A stretch of DNA of 5,482 nt from an uncultured Bacteroidales bacterium (GTDB taxonomy: Bacteria > Bacteroidota > Bacteroidia > Bacteroidales > Paludibacteraceae): contig CAIQOG010000623.1 of NCBI GenBank assembly GCA_903873355.1, forward strand, positions 1-5,482, read 5' to 3'. How positions within the stretch are numbered: position 1 is the stretch's first letter; every line of letters starts with the position of its first letter. Shown piece by piece: positions 5,163-5,482 of the stretch. Made by a program: the position numbers and the translations under genes. The notes beneath the pieces were generated by a model. That model was not told the origin of the DNA and ran no database searches. It saw only the letters and a list, made by a program, of their open reading frames with translations.

Positions 5163-5482
5163 ATGAAAATAGCCAATATAGAATTCCCTGAAAAACCACT
5201 TTTTCTGGCGCCCATGGAGGATGTAACCGATCCTGCATTCCGTTTGCTTTGTAAGCGTTTTGGAGTGGATATGGTCTATACCGAATTTGTTTCGTCGGAA
5301 GCATTGATTCGAAGCGTAAACCGCACGCAGCAAAAACTGAACATTTACGAGGAAGAACGTCCTGTGGTTATTCAGATTTATGGTCGGGATCCCCAGGCAA
5401 TGGCTGAAGCAGCGCGCATTGCAGCCGAAGCAAAGCCTGATATTATCGATATCAATTTTGGCTGTCCGGTAAAGAAAGTGGC
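5163..5482 (+). CDS. tRNA-dihydrouridine synthase, DusB-like, 3' part outside the window
   Basis: The frame is open from ATG 5163 to the right edge, giving 106 codons plus two bases of the next. The N-terminal TIM-barrel motifs of the Dus family are plain: LFLAPMEDVTDPAFR at 13-27 (FMN-binding APM...TD..FR), VYTEFVSSEAL at 38-48, PVVIQIYGRDP at 67-77 and IIDINFGCPVKKV at 94-106. Cys101 in GCP is the catalytic Cys position that protonates the uracil ring. The enzyme uses FMN and NADPH to reduce uridines in tRNA to dihydrouridine, in the cytoplasm. The INFGCPVKKV form is like DusB and its Bacteroidota homologues, which are about 320-350 residues, so about two thirds is missing. It is divergent from the exported-protein/U32 operon and carries its own -7 element. 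No Shine-Dalgarno is seen. I give no symbol because the assignment to DusB rests on the N-terminus only. Confidence 0.93.
   Translation, partial: MKIANIEFPEKPLFLAPMEDVTDPAFRLLCKRFGVDMVYTEFVSSEALIRSVNRTQQKLNIYEEERPVVIQIYGRDPQAMAEAARIAAEAKPDIIDINFGCPVKKV

Noticed and set aside
1..5482. Search for defence systems, CRISPR arrays, insertion sequences, attachment sites and RNA genes
   Set aside because: No regularly spaced repeats, transposase or integrase motifs, terminal inverted repeats or tRNA-like cloverleaf were seen. Every gene belongs to a metabolic, RNA-modification or envelope-type family.

Overview
The window looks like chromosomal DNA from a Bacteroidota bacterium, most likely of the order Bacteroidales or a near relative. 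It is AT-rich, and the start codons are preceded by A/T-rich leaders without Shine-Dalgarno sequences. Upstream of four of the five apparent transcription units there is the Bacteroidota -7 promoter motif TAnnTTTG, seen as TATCTTTG twice, TACATTTG once and TACCTTTG once. The protein content fits: a Bacteroidota-type secreted or outer-membrane protein, a 420-residue U32-family protein and a DusB-type synthase. Species cannot be named from this sequence.

Layout, left to right. (1) A leftward two-gene operon: an NTF2/SnoaL-like protein (743-1195) followed by a short-chain dehydrogenase (1-743, cut by the window edge). The two genes share one base in a TAATG stop/start overlap. (2) A 163-bp divergent intergenic region with a promoter on each strand and a hairpin in the rightward leader. 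(3) Two rightward genes: an HSL-type alpha/beta hydrolase (1359-2234) and a membrane-anchored SOUL heme-binding-family protein (2315-2920). (4) A bidirectional hairpin terminator shared with the convergent gene; its right arm lies in that gene's last codons. (5) A leftward two-gene operon: an exported, probably outer-membrane protein (4197-5063), one base from the U32-family (TrhP-like) protein (2933-4195). (6) A 99-bp divergent intergenic region with two -7 elements. (7) The 5' part of a rightward tRNA-dihydrouridine synthase (5163 to the right edge).

How the genes may work together. The right half places two RNA uridine-modification-type enzymes, U32/TrhP-like and Dus, on either side of a conserved-looking envelope protein, so translation-related and envelope functions share one divergent promoter region. 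The left half holds small-molecule or lipid-type enzymes (SDR, NTF2-fold protein, esterase) and a heme-binding-family protein. No substrate can be assigned to any of them from sequence. No tRNA, rRNA, CRISPR array, insertion sequence, phage gene or clear defence system was seen. The window reads mostly as ordinary chromosome, and the observations below are modest.
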